A stretch of 64,000 nucleotides of DNA from Verrucomicrobiota bacterium (lineage in GTDB: Bacteria > Verrucomicrobiota > Verrucomicrobiia > Limisphaerales > SIBE01). Under the pieces are notes generated by a model that was given only the letters and a program-made list of their open reading frames with translations, was not told the DNA's origin and did not search any database. The DNA lies in contig VHDE01000001.1 in assembly GCA_016871515.1 (NCBI GenBank), positions 1 through 64,000 on the forward strand, read 5' to 3'. How positions within the stretch are numbered: position 1 is the stretch's first letter; each line of letters opens with the position of its first letter. Shown here one piece after another: positions 8,124 to 17,056 of the stretch. A program made the translations under genes and the position numbers.

Positions 8124-8960
8124 TTACTTGGGAACCGTGGCTCTTTCCATAAGCCACAGGACATCTGGATTATTAGCGGACTTGACTCCAAGTGGAATGG
8201 TGCCGCCTTTCTGTATCTTTGGCATCGTGCGAGCATCTCGCCACCTTTTGATTTCAGAGTGACCATCGACGAAGGAAAAACCGCCCGCGCGATTATGGTA
8301 ACTCGCAGGGTAATCGAGAATTTCCCAAAAAGAAGGCGTGCTCGGATAGCCTTCCATGCTGGCGTTAAAATAACCGTCATTGATGCTGTCTTCTCGCTCA
8401 TCCAAAAAGACGTAACACTTCGCCGGATTCAGCATTTCGGATGTGTTTTGGTACACGCGGTACTTGTCGCCCGAAGCGCCCCAAGCGGCGCCGCCAACCC
8501 AATTGTTCATCGACATGCTCAAGACTCGCGGCATGTTCTGGAGCCTGCCGTCCACGCTGCCGCGGACAAACGACCGATCACCGGGACATCGGAACACACC
8601 CGCATGCTGGCAGTACGGTCCGAGTGGACTAATCCTCGGATGCAAAACGCTCGAAGCCGGGTCCCAGTTGTAACGCGCCGCCGTGTAATCCACCGGCGAA
8701 GTGTACCAGGAGCGAGCATTGGCGAATTTTCCATTGTGCTCCTCCGCGTACATATTCCAGGCCAGGGTCAGCTGCCGATGATTGTTCATGCACTGAATAC
8801 CCTGCGCCTTGAGTTTGGCTTGAGCAAGCGTAGGCAACAACATGCCCGCCAGAATCGCGATAATCGCTATGACAACTAAAAGCTCGATCAGCGTGAATCC
8901 TGGCAGCCGGTCGGTAATGCGACGGCTGTAAGCCTTCGCTCCACGGTTTTCACTCCTCAT
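8124..8960 (-). CDS. Prepilin-type N-terminal cleavage/methylation protein (DUF1559-like pseudopilin)
   Basis: A 278-residue protein with the type IV prepilin signature [20 protein letters not shown] at about residues 24-43; prepilin peptidase would cut after the Gly and methylate the Phe. The rest is the extracellular globular part typical of the many pseudopilin-like proteins of Verrucomicrobia and Planctomycetes, including two Cys in the [12 protein letters not shown] block and the late [10 protein letters not shown] motif (the H-X-DG type). Targets are unknown; such proteins may decorate pseudopili or be scaffolded extracellular proteins. It has its own near-consensus promoter and an AGGA ribosome site, and stands alone. 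Confidence 0.9.
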   Translation of the reverse strand: MRSENRGAKAYSRRITDRLPGFTLIELLVVIAIIAILAGMLLPTLAQAKLKAQGIQCMNNHRQLTLAWNMYAEEHNGKFANARSWYTSPVDYTAARYNWDPASSVLHPRISPLGPYCQHAGVFRCPGDRSFVRGSVDGRLQNMPRVLSMSMNNWVGGAAWGASGDKYRVYQNTSEMLNPAKCYVFLDEREDSINDGYFNASMEGYPSTPSFWEILDYPASYHNRAGGFSFVDGHSEIKRWRDARTMPKIQKGGTIPLGVKSANNPDVLWLMERATVPK

Positions 8961-8992
8961 AACATCCTTTCAGGCCCGTCGGACAGTTTTCG

Positions 8993-9020
8993 ATTAAATA
9001 GTCCCGAGTCGACTTGTCAA
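8993..9020 (-). promoter_or_regulatory. Sigma70-like promoter of the pseudopilin gene
   Basis: On the minus strand TTGACA (9015-9020) and TTTAAT (8993-8998) are separated by 16 bp, and the ATG at 8960 lies 32 nt downstream, after an AGGA ribosome site. This is a match by eye to the sigma70 consensus (6/6 and 5/6). Confidence 0.5.
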
Positions 9021-9071
9021 TGATGAATTGCGGATGCAACCGCAAAGGCCGCGAACAAAGGGCGTTAGTGG

Positions 9072-12000
9072 CTATCGATACACGTGAATCTCACCTTGTG
9101 GATTTACGGAGATATCGTTCGCGTGCGATGGCAGGGGGCTCTCGGTGATTTTGCCGTCCGGCCAACGAATCCAAATGTGACTCGCTGCTGTCGATCTTGC
9201 GAGGACGGTGATGAAGGAGTCTTGCGCACCCCCACCCGATCCCGCATGAATTTCGCGTGTCGGGCCGTAGGAATCACCAATCTTGAGCCTGATTTGAGCG
9301 CCAATAGCGTTTGGATTTCCAACGGCGCCTACAAGGCGAACACGCAATCCCCGGGTCCCGCCAAGATTCCGAAAAAGCTTAAGCTGGGCCGCGTGCTGAG
9401 TCACCGCTAGATCGGGACGTCCATCCTCGTCAAAGTCCGCGACTGCGGCGTTGCGCTGTTCGCCGTAGATCTGCAGCCCGGTCATTGCGGCTGGCATAGC
9501 ATCGAATTTGCCGGTTCCATCTCCGCGCAGGAGCAAGCCGCGTCCAGCGTCGTACCGGCCAGTTTCGCGGTCGGCAGCGAACGAATTCTCGCAAAGGAAA
9601 ATGTCTTCTCTGTTATCGCCGTCGTAGTCTGCAACCGCTATTCCAAACGCCGGGGTCAACTGCGCGAGCATAGGGAGAGATGCTCCTTCAAAGCGATTGC
9701 CGTAGTTCAAGAAAAGCATCGAATCTAACGAATTGGCTCGGAGCAACTGCAACTTCTGCAACGTGTCACCGAAAATCTCCTGAACGCTTGCGTTTGCGTA
9801 GGCCGCGTATGTCTTCAATCGTTCACGGATGGACGGCACGGCGCGGCTCATCGTGCGAAAATCGCGGAACGGCACTTCTTTCTTCAGGTCGCGATCCCAG
9901 TAAGCCTCGATAACGTCCCAGGCGCCATTGCCATCAAGATCGCCGTGATAAAGCCGGAGTTCATCAGCAACGAACTCTTGGTGCTTCGTGTTGCGTCCCC
10001 AATTCGAGGCCACGATGTCCATTCTCCCGTCCGCGTTGAAGTCGCCGACCGCGACTCCATTCCACCAACCGCGCAAATGACTTAAGCCAAGTTCAACGGT
10101 TGCCTCTGCCAACGCCCCCCCAGTATTGCGAAAAACACGAATGGGTCCCCATTCACACGCAAGCACGAGATCACTGTCTGCGTCGTTATCCAGATCACTC
10201 CAGACAGCGCCATTGACCAAACCGACGCCAGTCAGGCGCGAAGTGTTTTCGGTGTCTTCAACGAACCGGCGGTCGGTTTGGCGGAAGATGACCGAACGCG
10301 CGGCGACTGGGTAGCGTCCTGGCTCGGCTTGCCCGCCGACGAAGAGGTCAAGGTCACCGTCGTTGTCGAGATCCGCGGCCGCCAGAGGGCCGACATTCGC
10401 GCTGGCGGAAAGGATGCCGACTGCCCGGCTCGCTTGAGAGGAGACCGAAAATATTCCAACGGTCGCCGGTAGATTGGTTGACAACTCGTATCCGGAAAGA
10501 CCGACAACGACTTGGCCAAGGTCTAGCCCTGGCGCGATTTGCCATCCAAGAATTGCCGTCTGATCGCCGCGTGTCGGTGTGGACAGGATGGTTGTCTTGG
10601 AAGACTGAAGGTTTCCCGATGCGTCATTCGTCCAAATCTGCATGCGCTGGCCGCGTCCAGCGCCAAGAATCAGATCATCATGCCCGTCTCCATTCATATC
10701 GAACCAGCTGACGCCAGGACCGTTCTGGCTTAGTTTGCGCGGCAAGAGCGGCTGGCGTTCGTAGTCGTTAAATTCATGTTTTGGGTGAATGGCATTCAGC
10801 CGATCGCTGACGTCTTCAAATAGTACCAGTCGCGATTGAGGGCTGTCAGAGGGAGGGGCGGAAGGCAGTTTGTTGCCGCTAGGCTCGTTGAGTTCATGAA
10901 GATAACCAGATTGAAGTTTTGCAAAAGAGCTGCGCTGTCCGCTGCGCCAAACGATTTCAACGTCTAACTCCTTCGCTTGGCCTCCGGCGAAAACGCGCAG
11001 TCCATCGTCGGACGACAAATAACGACCGCCCGAAATCACTTCCTGGCTCTGCGGGACGGGACCGCCTTTTACCCAGATTTTTGCTCCCAGCGCGGCTGTG
11101 TTTGGCGTTCGGCCTCGGACACGAATGGCAAGGCGCGAGTTCGTCGAGTCGTTGCGCATGATCAATGCGCCGGCATTCAGGTTGTTCAGAATCACGTCGA
11201 GGTCGCCGTCGTTATCGAGATCGGCCAAGGCCATCCCATTGCAGATACCGGTCCAATCAAAGCCCCAAGCCGATCCTCGTTCTTCGAATGTGAGATCTCC
11301 GCGATTCCGGTAGGCCCGTTTAGGTGCGGCCAGGCTGGGGATTTGAGCAAAGAGTCGCTCTCGTGCTGCGGCATTCTGCGGTGGTCCAGCCAACGCGAGG
11401 CGCGCCTGAACATCCGAATGAAGATGATCCCGGAGGTGGCCGTTCGCGATGAGCAAGTCTTCATAGCCGTCGAGATCCACATCCAGAAACGCGGCGCCCC
11501 AAGTCCAATCTGATGCGTGGACACCGGCGTATTGCGCCATCTCGACGTACGTTCCTTCACCCGAATTGAGAAAAAGCGTATTTCTCATCACGCGTGTCAC
11601 ATTGGTAATCGCGCCCACGCGCCATCCCCAACCAAAGTTCAAAGCGGCCGTGCCTTCCATGTTGTCGCGCTGCGTTTGTCGCCGCAACCGAGTCGCTCCG
11701 AGCATCTCGGCTACGAAAATATCATCGAAGCCATCGCGATTGATGTCGGCGAAATCCACGGCCATCGAAGCGAAACTGGTTTTGCGAAGCATCATTGAGG
11801 GTGCAGCCTGAAATTGGCCCTTCCCTTTGTTCAGCCAAATCCGATCCGGCGAATGAAAGTCATTGCAGACATAAAGGTCCGGGAGACTGTCGCCGTTCAA
11901 ATCGCGAAACATCGCGGAAAGTCCCCAGTCACGCGGCGGTTGCTGCAGAGGATGACCTTCTTCGTCGAGGAAAGCGCCGCTCGTCCAGGGAATGGGCTCA

Positions 12001-13160
12001 AACCTGCCATTCCCGATGTTCCGGTAAAAGACATCGGGTTCGCCCAATTCGATGACCATTGCGCCACCGCTCTCAGTTGCTTCCGCAACGAAGCGGTCAC
12101 GTTGGTGAAGGGGCACTTCGAATGTGTTCCCTCGTCGTGTGATAGTGACGCGCTCGGTGCTATCGCGCGCTGTGGTGCGACGATAATTTGCCACGTACAG
12201 ATCTAGATCACCATCACCCTCGATGTCGGCCAGCGCCAAGGTCCGCGCCCCAAAGTCTCGCAGTAGGCCTGAGTTAGTTTGCTCCCTGAAGTTTGCTCGA
12301 CCGTCGTTGAGAAATAATCGCGTCCCTACACCGAGGCCATTAACCAGCAGATCAAGATCACTATCACCATCAACGTCCGCTAGCGCTGCGCCGGTCGATG
12401 CTTGTCCAGAACAACGAATGCCAGGCGAGGATGTGCTCTCCTCGAATCGAATGCCACCAAGATTGCGAAAGAGTCGGTTTGCACCCTCCAGGTTGCAAAA
12501 GTAGAGATCGCACCAACCATCGCCATCCACATCGCCTGCGGCTGCCCCGGAGCCATCTTCAATCAGGCGGTTCTTGGCGACCTCGGCCAGTGAGACGTGA
12601 TTTGTGAAACGCAGTCCAGTTTGTGCTGGGTCGAGTTGAGTGAAGCCAGCCCCTCTGCCCTGTGGAGAAGGAAGTTGTGCGGAACGGACGGCGGCTGCTC
12701 GACCCGTGGAATCCACTGTGGCGCCACGGCTGAAAGCATCAGAAGGCGCGAACGCAAATGCGATAATGGCAGCGCAGACTTTCAGTCTGCTGCATCGCAG
12801 CCAATCAGCCACCGTTCGGCGGCGGAAGAATGCAGCAGCTGACAGTCGCAGCGCCCCTCTCCCCATCCGATGGGGAGAGGGAATCGAGCATTTGCGATGG
12901 TCGATGCCTGATAGGTCAACGTGCCCAGCGCCCCGGTCTTTTCCCTCTCCCCATCGGATAGGGAGAGGGTTAGGAGGGGTAACATTCACCTTGCTACTGG
13001 GAAGAATTGCGTTTCGCGGACCGCGTGCCAGTTCGAACGCCCTGGAAAGTGCGGACGCTATGCCGATTGCAAATCGGCGATGCAGCAGAGTGAAACTCTG
13101 CGCTACGTTAAACACGCAGTCCGGAAACAGCTTCGAGTTGCCGAAACGCATTGCACTCAC
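9072..13160 (-). CDS. Giant CRTAC1-like protein with FG-GAP/VCBS repeats and two ASPIC/UnbV domains
   Basis: A 1362-codon frame. From about residue 170 on it is a beta-propeller protein with many calcium-binding FG-GAP/VCBS repeats (motifs such as DVDGDGWCDLYF, DVDGDSDLDLLV, DLDNDGDLDVIL). An ASPIC/UnbV domain is near residue 700, further repeats follow, and a second ASPIC/UnbV domain is at the C-terminus (AIGAQIRLKIGD...GGGAQDSF). Such proteins are extracellular and probably bind surfaces or glycans. The first ~130 codons are the translation of the repeat element at 12772-13107. A hydrophobic stretch, IIAFAFAPSDAFS, just after the element looks like what remains of the native signal peptide, so the true start is unclear. 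It has no operon partner. Confidence 0.8.
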   Translation of the reverse strand: MSAMRFGNSKLFPDCVFNVAQSFTLLHRRFAIGIASALSRAFELARGPRNAILPSSKVNVTPPNPLPIRWGEGKDRGAGHVDLSGIDHRKCSIPSPHRMGRGALRLSAAAFFRRRTVADWLRCSRLKVCAAIIAFAFAPSDAFSRGATVDSTGRAAAVRSAQLPSPQGRGAGFTQLDPAQTGLRFTNHVSLAEVAKNRLIEDGSGAAAGDVDGDGWCDLYFCNLEGANRLFRNLGGIRFEESTSSPGIRCSGQASTGAALADVDGDSDLDLLVNGLGVGTRLFLNDGRANFREQTNSGLLRDFGARTLALADIEGDGDLDLYVANYRRTTARDSTERVTITRRGNTFEVPLHQRDRFVAEATESGGAMVIELGEPDVFYRNIGNGRFEPIPWTSGAFLDEEGHPLQQPPRDWGLSAMFRDLNGDSLPDLYVCNDFHSPDRIWLNKGKGQFQAAPSMMLRKTSFASMAVDFADINRDGFDDIFVAEMLGATRLRRQTQRDNMEGTAALNFGWGWRVGAITNVTRVMRNTLFLNSGEGTYVEMAQYAGVHASDWTWGAAFLDVDLDGYEDLLIANGHLRDHLHSDVQARLALAGPPQNAAARERLFAQIPSLAAPKRAYRNRGDLTFEERGSAWGFDWTGICNGMALADLDNDGDLDVILNNLNAGALIMRNDSTNSRLAIRVRGRTPNTAALGAKIWVKGGPVPQSQEVISGGRYLSSDDGLRVFAGGQAKELDVEIVWRSGQRSSFAKLQSGYLHELNEPSGNKLPSAPPSDSPQSRLVLFEDVSDRLNAIHPKHEFNDYERQPLLPRKLSQNGPGVSWFDMNGDGHDDLILGAGRGQRMQIWTNDASGNLQSSKTTILSTPTRGDQTAILGWQIAPGLDLGQVVVGLSGYELSTNLPATVGIFSVSSQASRAVGILSASANVGPLAAADLDNDGDLDLFVGGQAEPGRYPVAARSVIFRQTDRRFVEDTENTSRLTGVGLVNGAVWSDLDNDADSDLVLACEWGPIRVFRNTGGALAEATVELGLSHLRGWWNGVAVGDFNADGRMDIVASNWGRNTKHQEFVADELRLYHGDLDGNGAWDVIEAYWDRDLKKEVPFRDFRTMSRAVPSIRERLKTYAAYANASVQEIFGDTLQKLQLLRANSLDSMLFLNYGNRFEGASLPMLAQLTPAFGIAVADYDGDNREDIFLCENSFAADRETGRYDAGRGLLLRGDGTGKFDAMPAAMTGLQIYGEQRNAAVADFDEDGRPDLAVTQHAAQLKLFRNLGGTRGLRVRLVGAVGNPNAIGAQIRLKIGDSYGPTREIHAGSGGGAQDSFITVLARSTAASHIWIRWPDGKITESPLPSHANDISVNPQGEIHVYR
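12772..13107. repeat. MITE-like repeat element, full copy 2 (~336 bp)
   Basis: Colinear with the element at 5387-5730 over its whole length. It has the same end, GCGCAGACTTTCAGTCTGC, the same CCCCATCCGATGGGG hairpins (around 12856-12882 and 12944-12970), the same AAGAATTGCGTTTCGCGGACC-like block (split here) and the same right end, GTGAAACTCTGCGCTACG. The two copies differ by scattered substitutions and small indels. It lies inside the 5' part of the CRTAC1-like frame, which stays open through it on the minus strand. Confidence 0.75.
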
Positions 13161-13168
13161 CTCAGGCG

Positions 13169-15136
13169 TTACTTTCCCGGTTCATAAATGAGGAGATCAT
13201 CCAACAAAATCTCTGCGTTCTTCTCGCCCGTAAAATGTATCTCGTCAATCTCGGCTGCGTCCCCGCGCATGTTCGAAAACTGCGCCTCGCTATCCGTCCA
13301 TTCGCCTAGAACGGGTTTCGCAACGGTCGTCGAGGTGATCGCGCCAGTTTTGCTGTTGACCAAACCAACTTTCAGAACTCCTCCACTGGAAAGCCGGTAA
13401 CGAAATTGCGCATTGAGCGGGCCCGTGACCGGACGTTGCCCGCGCAAATGGACGCGAATCCAAGGATCGCCGGTGCTTTTGTTGATGACCGATTTCGCTG
13501 CTTTCCAAGTGCGCGGAGCTGCATGCGGCACGATTTGAAATTCACCCGGCCATTCCTTGCCCTGAGCGCCTGTGTCAAACCAGCCGGTGAAAATTATGCG
13601 GCGCGGAAAAGGCCGCGTCTCAGCCGGCGGCGCGGCATCGTAAAGAACGATCTCATCGATCAGCAACTCCGCGCGTGGATCGACATAGCATTGAACGTCG
13701 TCAATGCGTTCATTTTCGGACAGCGATCCACCGCTGCCATCGGGTCGCCGCACCGCGGTCATATCTACCGCCGCTGCCTGCCATTGGCCTTGCGGCAGGT
13801 TGGTGAGGGTCAGGTAGCGATGATAGCCATTCGACAGGCTGTAGATCTGCACGCGCAAAGTATCCGTCCCCTTCAACCAGTACCGAAAGCTCAAGCGAGG
13901 CTGCTTTCCCATTGGCGGCCCGGGCACGGGATTGAAAATGACCGCGCTGTACATCGTCGTAAGGTCACCCATCAAATCGTCGAAGTCCTGTGTCAGCGCG
14001 CTGCGAAACGCGCGGCCATTGCCCGGAGGCACGTTGTTGGTTTCGAGGCGGCCACTCATCCACCAGCGCTTTTCAATTTCCGTTTCGTAATCTTCAAAAG
14101 CGTGAACCCGTGCCGGCAGATTTCCGGCCGCGATTGCTTTCGTTGCGTTGCGTGTCTCTCTCGGCAAGGCTCGCTGTCCGACGGAGCGGACGCGGTCCAC
14201 GTACCAATTCAAAGCATCTCGAGCGCGAACCGCCGCGGCGACTCGAGCATTGGGAGTTCCGCTGACAATTCGCGTGAGGCCTTGATCGTCCACTTCCAGC
14301 CGCAAGTCCTCCATTCTGCAGAACGTCTCATTAAAACAAAGCGTGACGGCCATGGGATCGAACAGCGTCGGCTCGGGCTCGTTGGCGAGCTGATAAAGCG
14401 CTTCAACTTGCATCGTCAGCAACGTGCCGGCTTCGAAGAGTCTCATGTGTTCGGCCAGCTTCAAAGCGATGGTGGCATCCAGCGGCGCCACAACCAGCGG
14501 AATGCCCGAACTGAAAACCGTCTGCGCCGCCTTGATATCCGTCGCAATATTATATTCCGCCGTCGCCCCCGGTTTGCCGTCGTAACCGACGCGAATGGCG
14601 CCACCCATCAGGACGATGCGCTTGATCCAAGGTTTGCAGTCGGGATGCTCGTTCAGCAGTCGCGCGATATTGCTGAGTGGCCCAATTGCCAAGATTGTGA
14701 TTTGGCCAGGTTGCGCTTTCAGTTGCGAGTACAGGAACTCGACAGCCGACTCCTTCACGGGCTTCCCCATTCGATTATAAATAAGCGCCGGATGATAATA
14801 GTATTGGTATTGGCTCCCGATCTCCGCCGCTGCTTGAGGAGTGGAGCCGCGAGCGACGGGCACCTCACGTCGGCGGGCGGCCGAGAGCATCCGACAGATC
14901 ATCAGCGCGCGAATATTCGTATCGCCAGTGACCGTGGTGACGCCGCGCAAATCCAACTCTGGGCTCGCCAAAACCAATGCCATCGCAAATGCGTCATCAA
15001 CTGCGCTGCCGAAGTCCGTGTCAACGATGATGGGAATCTTCTCTATCTTCTCTTGCGCTCGAAGTTCCGCCTGAAATGAATGAACCAAGGCTGCCAATGC
15101 GAAAGTTTGAAGAGATGCACGAGTAAAGAACCTCAT
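13169..15136 (-). CDS. Exported nucleoside hydrolase-family protein with C-terminal beta-sandwich extension
   Basis: A 655-residue protein. Residues 1-27 form a signal peptide (LQTFALAALVHSFQAELRAQ). The inosine/uridine-preferring nucleoside hydrolase domain spans about residues 33-320. It has the calcium-site motif VDTDFGSAVDDAFA (Asp39, Asp41, Asp47, Asp48), the LAIGPLSNIA block and the IVLMGGA block, and so would cleave the N-glycosidic bond of ribonucleosides. The remaining ~300 residues contain two probable jelly-roll modules and no recognisable catalytic motif. Export suggests nucleoside scavenging in the periplasm or outside the cell. It is divergent to an exported Gfo/Idh gene, across repeat-filled DNA. 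Confidence 0.85.
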   Translation of the reverse strand: MRFFTRASLQTFALAALVHSFQAELRAQEKIEKIPIIVDTDFGSAVDDAFAMALVLASPELDLRGVTTVTGDTNIRALMICRMLSAARRREVPVARGSTPQAAAEIGSQYQYYYHPALIYNRMGKPVKESAVEFLYSQLKAQPGQITILAIGPLSNIARLLNEHPDCKPWIKRIVLMGGAIRVGYDGKPGATAEYNIATDIKAAQTVFSSGIPLVVAPLDATIALKLAEHMRLFEAGTLLTMQVEALYQLANEPEPTLFDPMAVTLCFNETFCRMEDLRLEVDDQGLTRIVSGTPNARVAAAVRARDALNWYVDRVRSVGQRALPRETRNATKAIAAGNLPARVHAFEDYETEIEKRWWMSGRLETNNVPPGNGRAFRSALTQDFDDLMGDLTTMYSAVIFNPVPGPPMGKQPRLSFRYWLKGTDTLRVQIYSLSNGYHRYLTLTNLPQGQWQAAAVDMTAVRRPDGSGGSLSENERIDDVQCYVDPRAELLIDEIVLYDAAPPAETRPFPRRIIFTGWFDTGAQGKEWPGEFQIVPHAAPRTWKAAKSVINKSTGDPWIRVHLRGQRPVTGPLNAQFRYRLSSGGVLKVGLVNSKTGAITSTTVAKPVLGEWTDSEAQFSNMRGDAAEIDEIHFTGEKNAEILLDDLLIYEPGK

Positions 15137-15213
15137 GGTCGAAGCCTTTGGTTGAATCTTGGCGGAGATATAGCCTCGGAAACAGTGTCAGTAAACAACG
15201 AACCGGCGAACGG

Positions 15214-15320
15214 AGGGCGGACATCCCTGTCCGCAGCAGCTCTCGGGCTTCCAGGCCGCGCAGATTGGCCTAGCGCATTCTATCGGACGCATATTGCTGC
15301 GGACAGGAATGTCCGCGCTC
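15214..15320. repeat. Inverted repeat with CGGACA...TGTCCGC arms
   Basis: Arms at 15214-15238 and 15296-15320 match at about 23 of 25 positions when inverted. Each arm is itself palindromic around CGGACATCCCTGTCCG. This is a distinct palindromic repeat from the MITE-like element. With the repeat at 15336-15424 it fills the nucleoside hydrolase/Gfo-Idh intergenic region. Confidence 0.65.
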
Positions 15321-15335
15321 CGGCACCCAAAGACC

Positions 15336-15424
15336 GCCAGGTTTTGGACTGCGCCAGCCCTCTGACGCTTTGAGCCCGGCATCGTTGCAAAGCGGCAGGA
15401 GACTGCCGCAGTCCAAGACGCTGT
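15336..15424. repeat. Repeat family B, copy 1
   Basis: An ~89-bp unit starting GCCAGGTTTTGGACTGCGCC and ending in GCAGTCCAAGACGCTG. The two ends are partially complementary (TTTGGACTGCG / CGCAGTCCAA), giving a hairpin. The same unit occurs at 28054-28140. Confidence 0.65.
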
Positions 15425-15497
15425 CGACCCCAAAATACTTTTCCTGACCGCTCAAAAGTCGTTACCATCCCGCCAGAAGTCGTAACTCTATTCATTC

Positions 15498-16538
15498 ATG
15501 AAACCTAACTCTTTTCGCCCTCGATCGAATCCCGCCCTTCACCTGATGCCGTACGCCCTTTGTCTCGGCCTCGTTATCAATGCTCAGGCTGCCGATTCCG
15601 CGCCGTTGCGCGCCGGTATGATCGGCCTCGATACGTCACACGTTCCTGCTTTCACGAAAATCTTTAACAATCCGAAAGCCACCGGCGATATCTCAGGAAT
15701 TCGGATTGTCGTGGGTTATCCGGGCGGCACGGACATGCCAGCAAGCCGGGACCGCGTGAAAGGTTTCACCGAAGGGTTACGCACGAACGGCGTCGAAATC
15801 GTCGATACGATTCCGAAACTGTTGGAGAAGGTCGATGTCGTTTTGATCGAAAGCGTCGATGGCCGGATTCATTTGCAGGAAGCGATCCCGGTGATCAAGG
15901 CGCGCAAGCCGTTATTCATCGACAAACCGGCCGCTGGTTCACTCGAGGACACAATCGCCATCTATGAATTGGCCAAACAGCATAATGTGCCATGCTTTTC
16001 CAGTTCATCGTTGCGATTCGTTCCAGGCATTCAGGAGCTCATCAAGAACGACAAGCTCGGGACTATGGCCGGGGCGATCACCTGGGGATCATGCACGTAT
16101 CAACCAGGCACCCCAGATATGTTTTTCTACGGCATCCATGGGATCGAACCGTTGTACGCGCTCATGGGGCCTGGCTGTGAAACCGTGACGCGTATTCAGA
16201 CCAAAGACACGGATGTTGTGACCGGTGTTTGGAGCGATGGCCGAGTCGGCGCCTATCGCGGCATCCGAAACAACAATTCAACTTTCGGCGCCATGGCCTT
16301 CGGCAGCAAAGCAATCATTCCAGCGGCGCGCGGTGGAGGTTACGAAGAGCTTTGCAAAGAGATTGGACGCTTCTTCAAGAGCGGCAAATCTCCGGTCAGC
16401 CCGGAAGAAACCATCGAGATCTTTGCCTTCATGGAAGCCGCTGACGAAAGCAAACGGCAAGGAGGCAAGCCGGTTTCTCTGCACGAGGTTTTGGCCAAGG
16501 GCCGCGCCGCAGCAGCGTCCAAACTGAAGGGACTGTAG
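15498..16538 (+). CDS. Exported Gfo/Idh/MocA-family oxidoreductase-like protein
   Basis: A 346-residue protein related to NAD(P)-dependent sugar dehydrogenases. Residues 17-32 (MPYALCLGLVINAQAA) form a signal peptide, and the Rossmann core then starts (LRAGMIGLDTSHVPAF), lacking the classical GxGxxG. The block KPLFIDKPAAGS matches the EKP active-site lysine region. Later parts follow the GFO C-terminal domain up to the usual SLHEVL motif. Exported members of this family are common in Verrucomicrobia; because the cofactor motif is degenerate, activity cannot be assumed. It stands alone on the plus strand, with a PQQ-propeller pseudogene downstream. Confidence 0.85.
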   Translation: MKPNSFRPRSNPALHLMPYALCLGLVINAQAADSAPLRAGMIGLDTSHVPAFTKIFNNPKATGDISGIRIVVGYPGGTDMPASRDRVKGFTEGLRTNGVEIVDTIPKLLEKVDVVLIESVDGRIHLQEAIPVIKARKPLFIDKPAAGSLEDTIAIYELAKQHNVPCFSSSSLRFVPGIQELIKNDKLGTMAGAITWGSCTYQPGTPDMFFYGIHGIEPLYALMGPGCETVTRIQTKDTDVVTGVWSDGRVGAYRGIRNNNSTFGAMAFGSKAIIPAARGGGYEELCKEIGRFFKSGKSPVSPEETIEIFAFMEAADESKRQGGKPVSLHEVLAKGRAAAASKLKGL

Positions 16539-16572
16539 TCCGCAGCGCATTCTACGGCCAATCGGTTCAGCG

Positions 16573-17036
16573 ATGGCATCTGGGTCAAAAAGCTCGAAAC
16601 CGAAAATAAAGGTTCTGGGAATCGCTGACGCACGGAATTTTCCGGTCGAATTCGATCCGCCAAGAACCTACCCTGGCGGGTGAAAGCGCCGTCCGGACAC
16701 TCTTCGCCTATTGTTTGGGAGAATTGAATCTTCCTGGCCGGTTATCAAGAGCAACAGCGCATCGTCCAATGCATCGATAGAAAGACCGGCCGGCGTTTGT
16801 GGGAGCGATCCATCGAAGCGAGGCGTGTCGAACGCAAATCCAAACCGAATGACCCCGCTTCGTCCAAGCCCGCGGCGGACGAAGCCGGCATTTACACGCT
16901 ATTTTCCGGGTTTCGGCCTGGCAGCGTTTTCGCATGACGGACAGGAACTTTGGCGGCGGCCGCTCATTGCCTTCACTCACGCCGCCGCACGGAATGGGCA
17001 GTTCGCCGATCGTAGCGGAAAGCTTGGTCATCGTGG
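16573..17036 (+). pseudogene. Decayed PQQ-like beta-propeller repeat gene
   Basis: Pieces of the N-terminal part of an outer-membrane/periplasmic PQQ-type propeller protein appear in order but in different frames: GIADARNFPVEFDP, then a shift to KNLPWRVKAPSGHSSPIVW, an in-frame TGA at 16725-16727, IFLAGY...IDRKTGRRLWERS, a shift to FGLAAFSHDGQELWRRPL, and a shift to PHGMGSSPIVAESLVIVE. This order is exactly that of intact propeller proteins. The gene therefore has at least three frameshifts and one nonsense codon, and its 3' part is gone, cut at a short palindrome (17038-17056). Confidence 0.8.
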
Positions 17037-17037
17037 A

Positions 17038-17056
17038 GACAGGCGAGACGCCTGTC
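17038..17056. repeat. Short palindrome GACAGGCG-AGA-CGCCTGTC
   Basis: Perfect 8-bp arms around AGA. The same sequence, in either orientation, recurs at 19438-19458 and 50719-50739, and a related form lies at 26658-26736. Here it marks the broken end of the PQQ-propeller pseudogene, next to the end of pabC. Confidence 0.6.

Noticed and set aside
13406..15079. A 557-codon plus-strand frame
   Set aside because: It is the reverse shadow of the nucleoside hydrolase gene. The composition is Arg/His/Ile-rich and random, with no domain.
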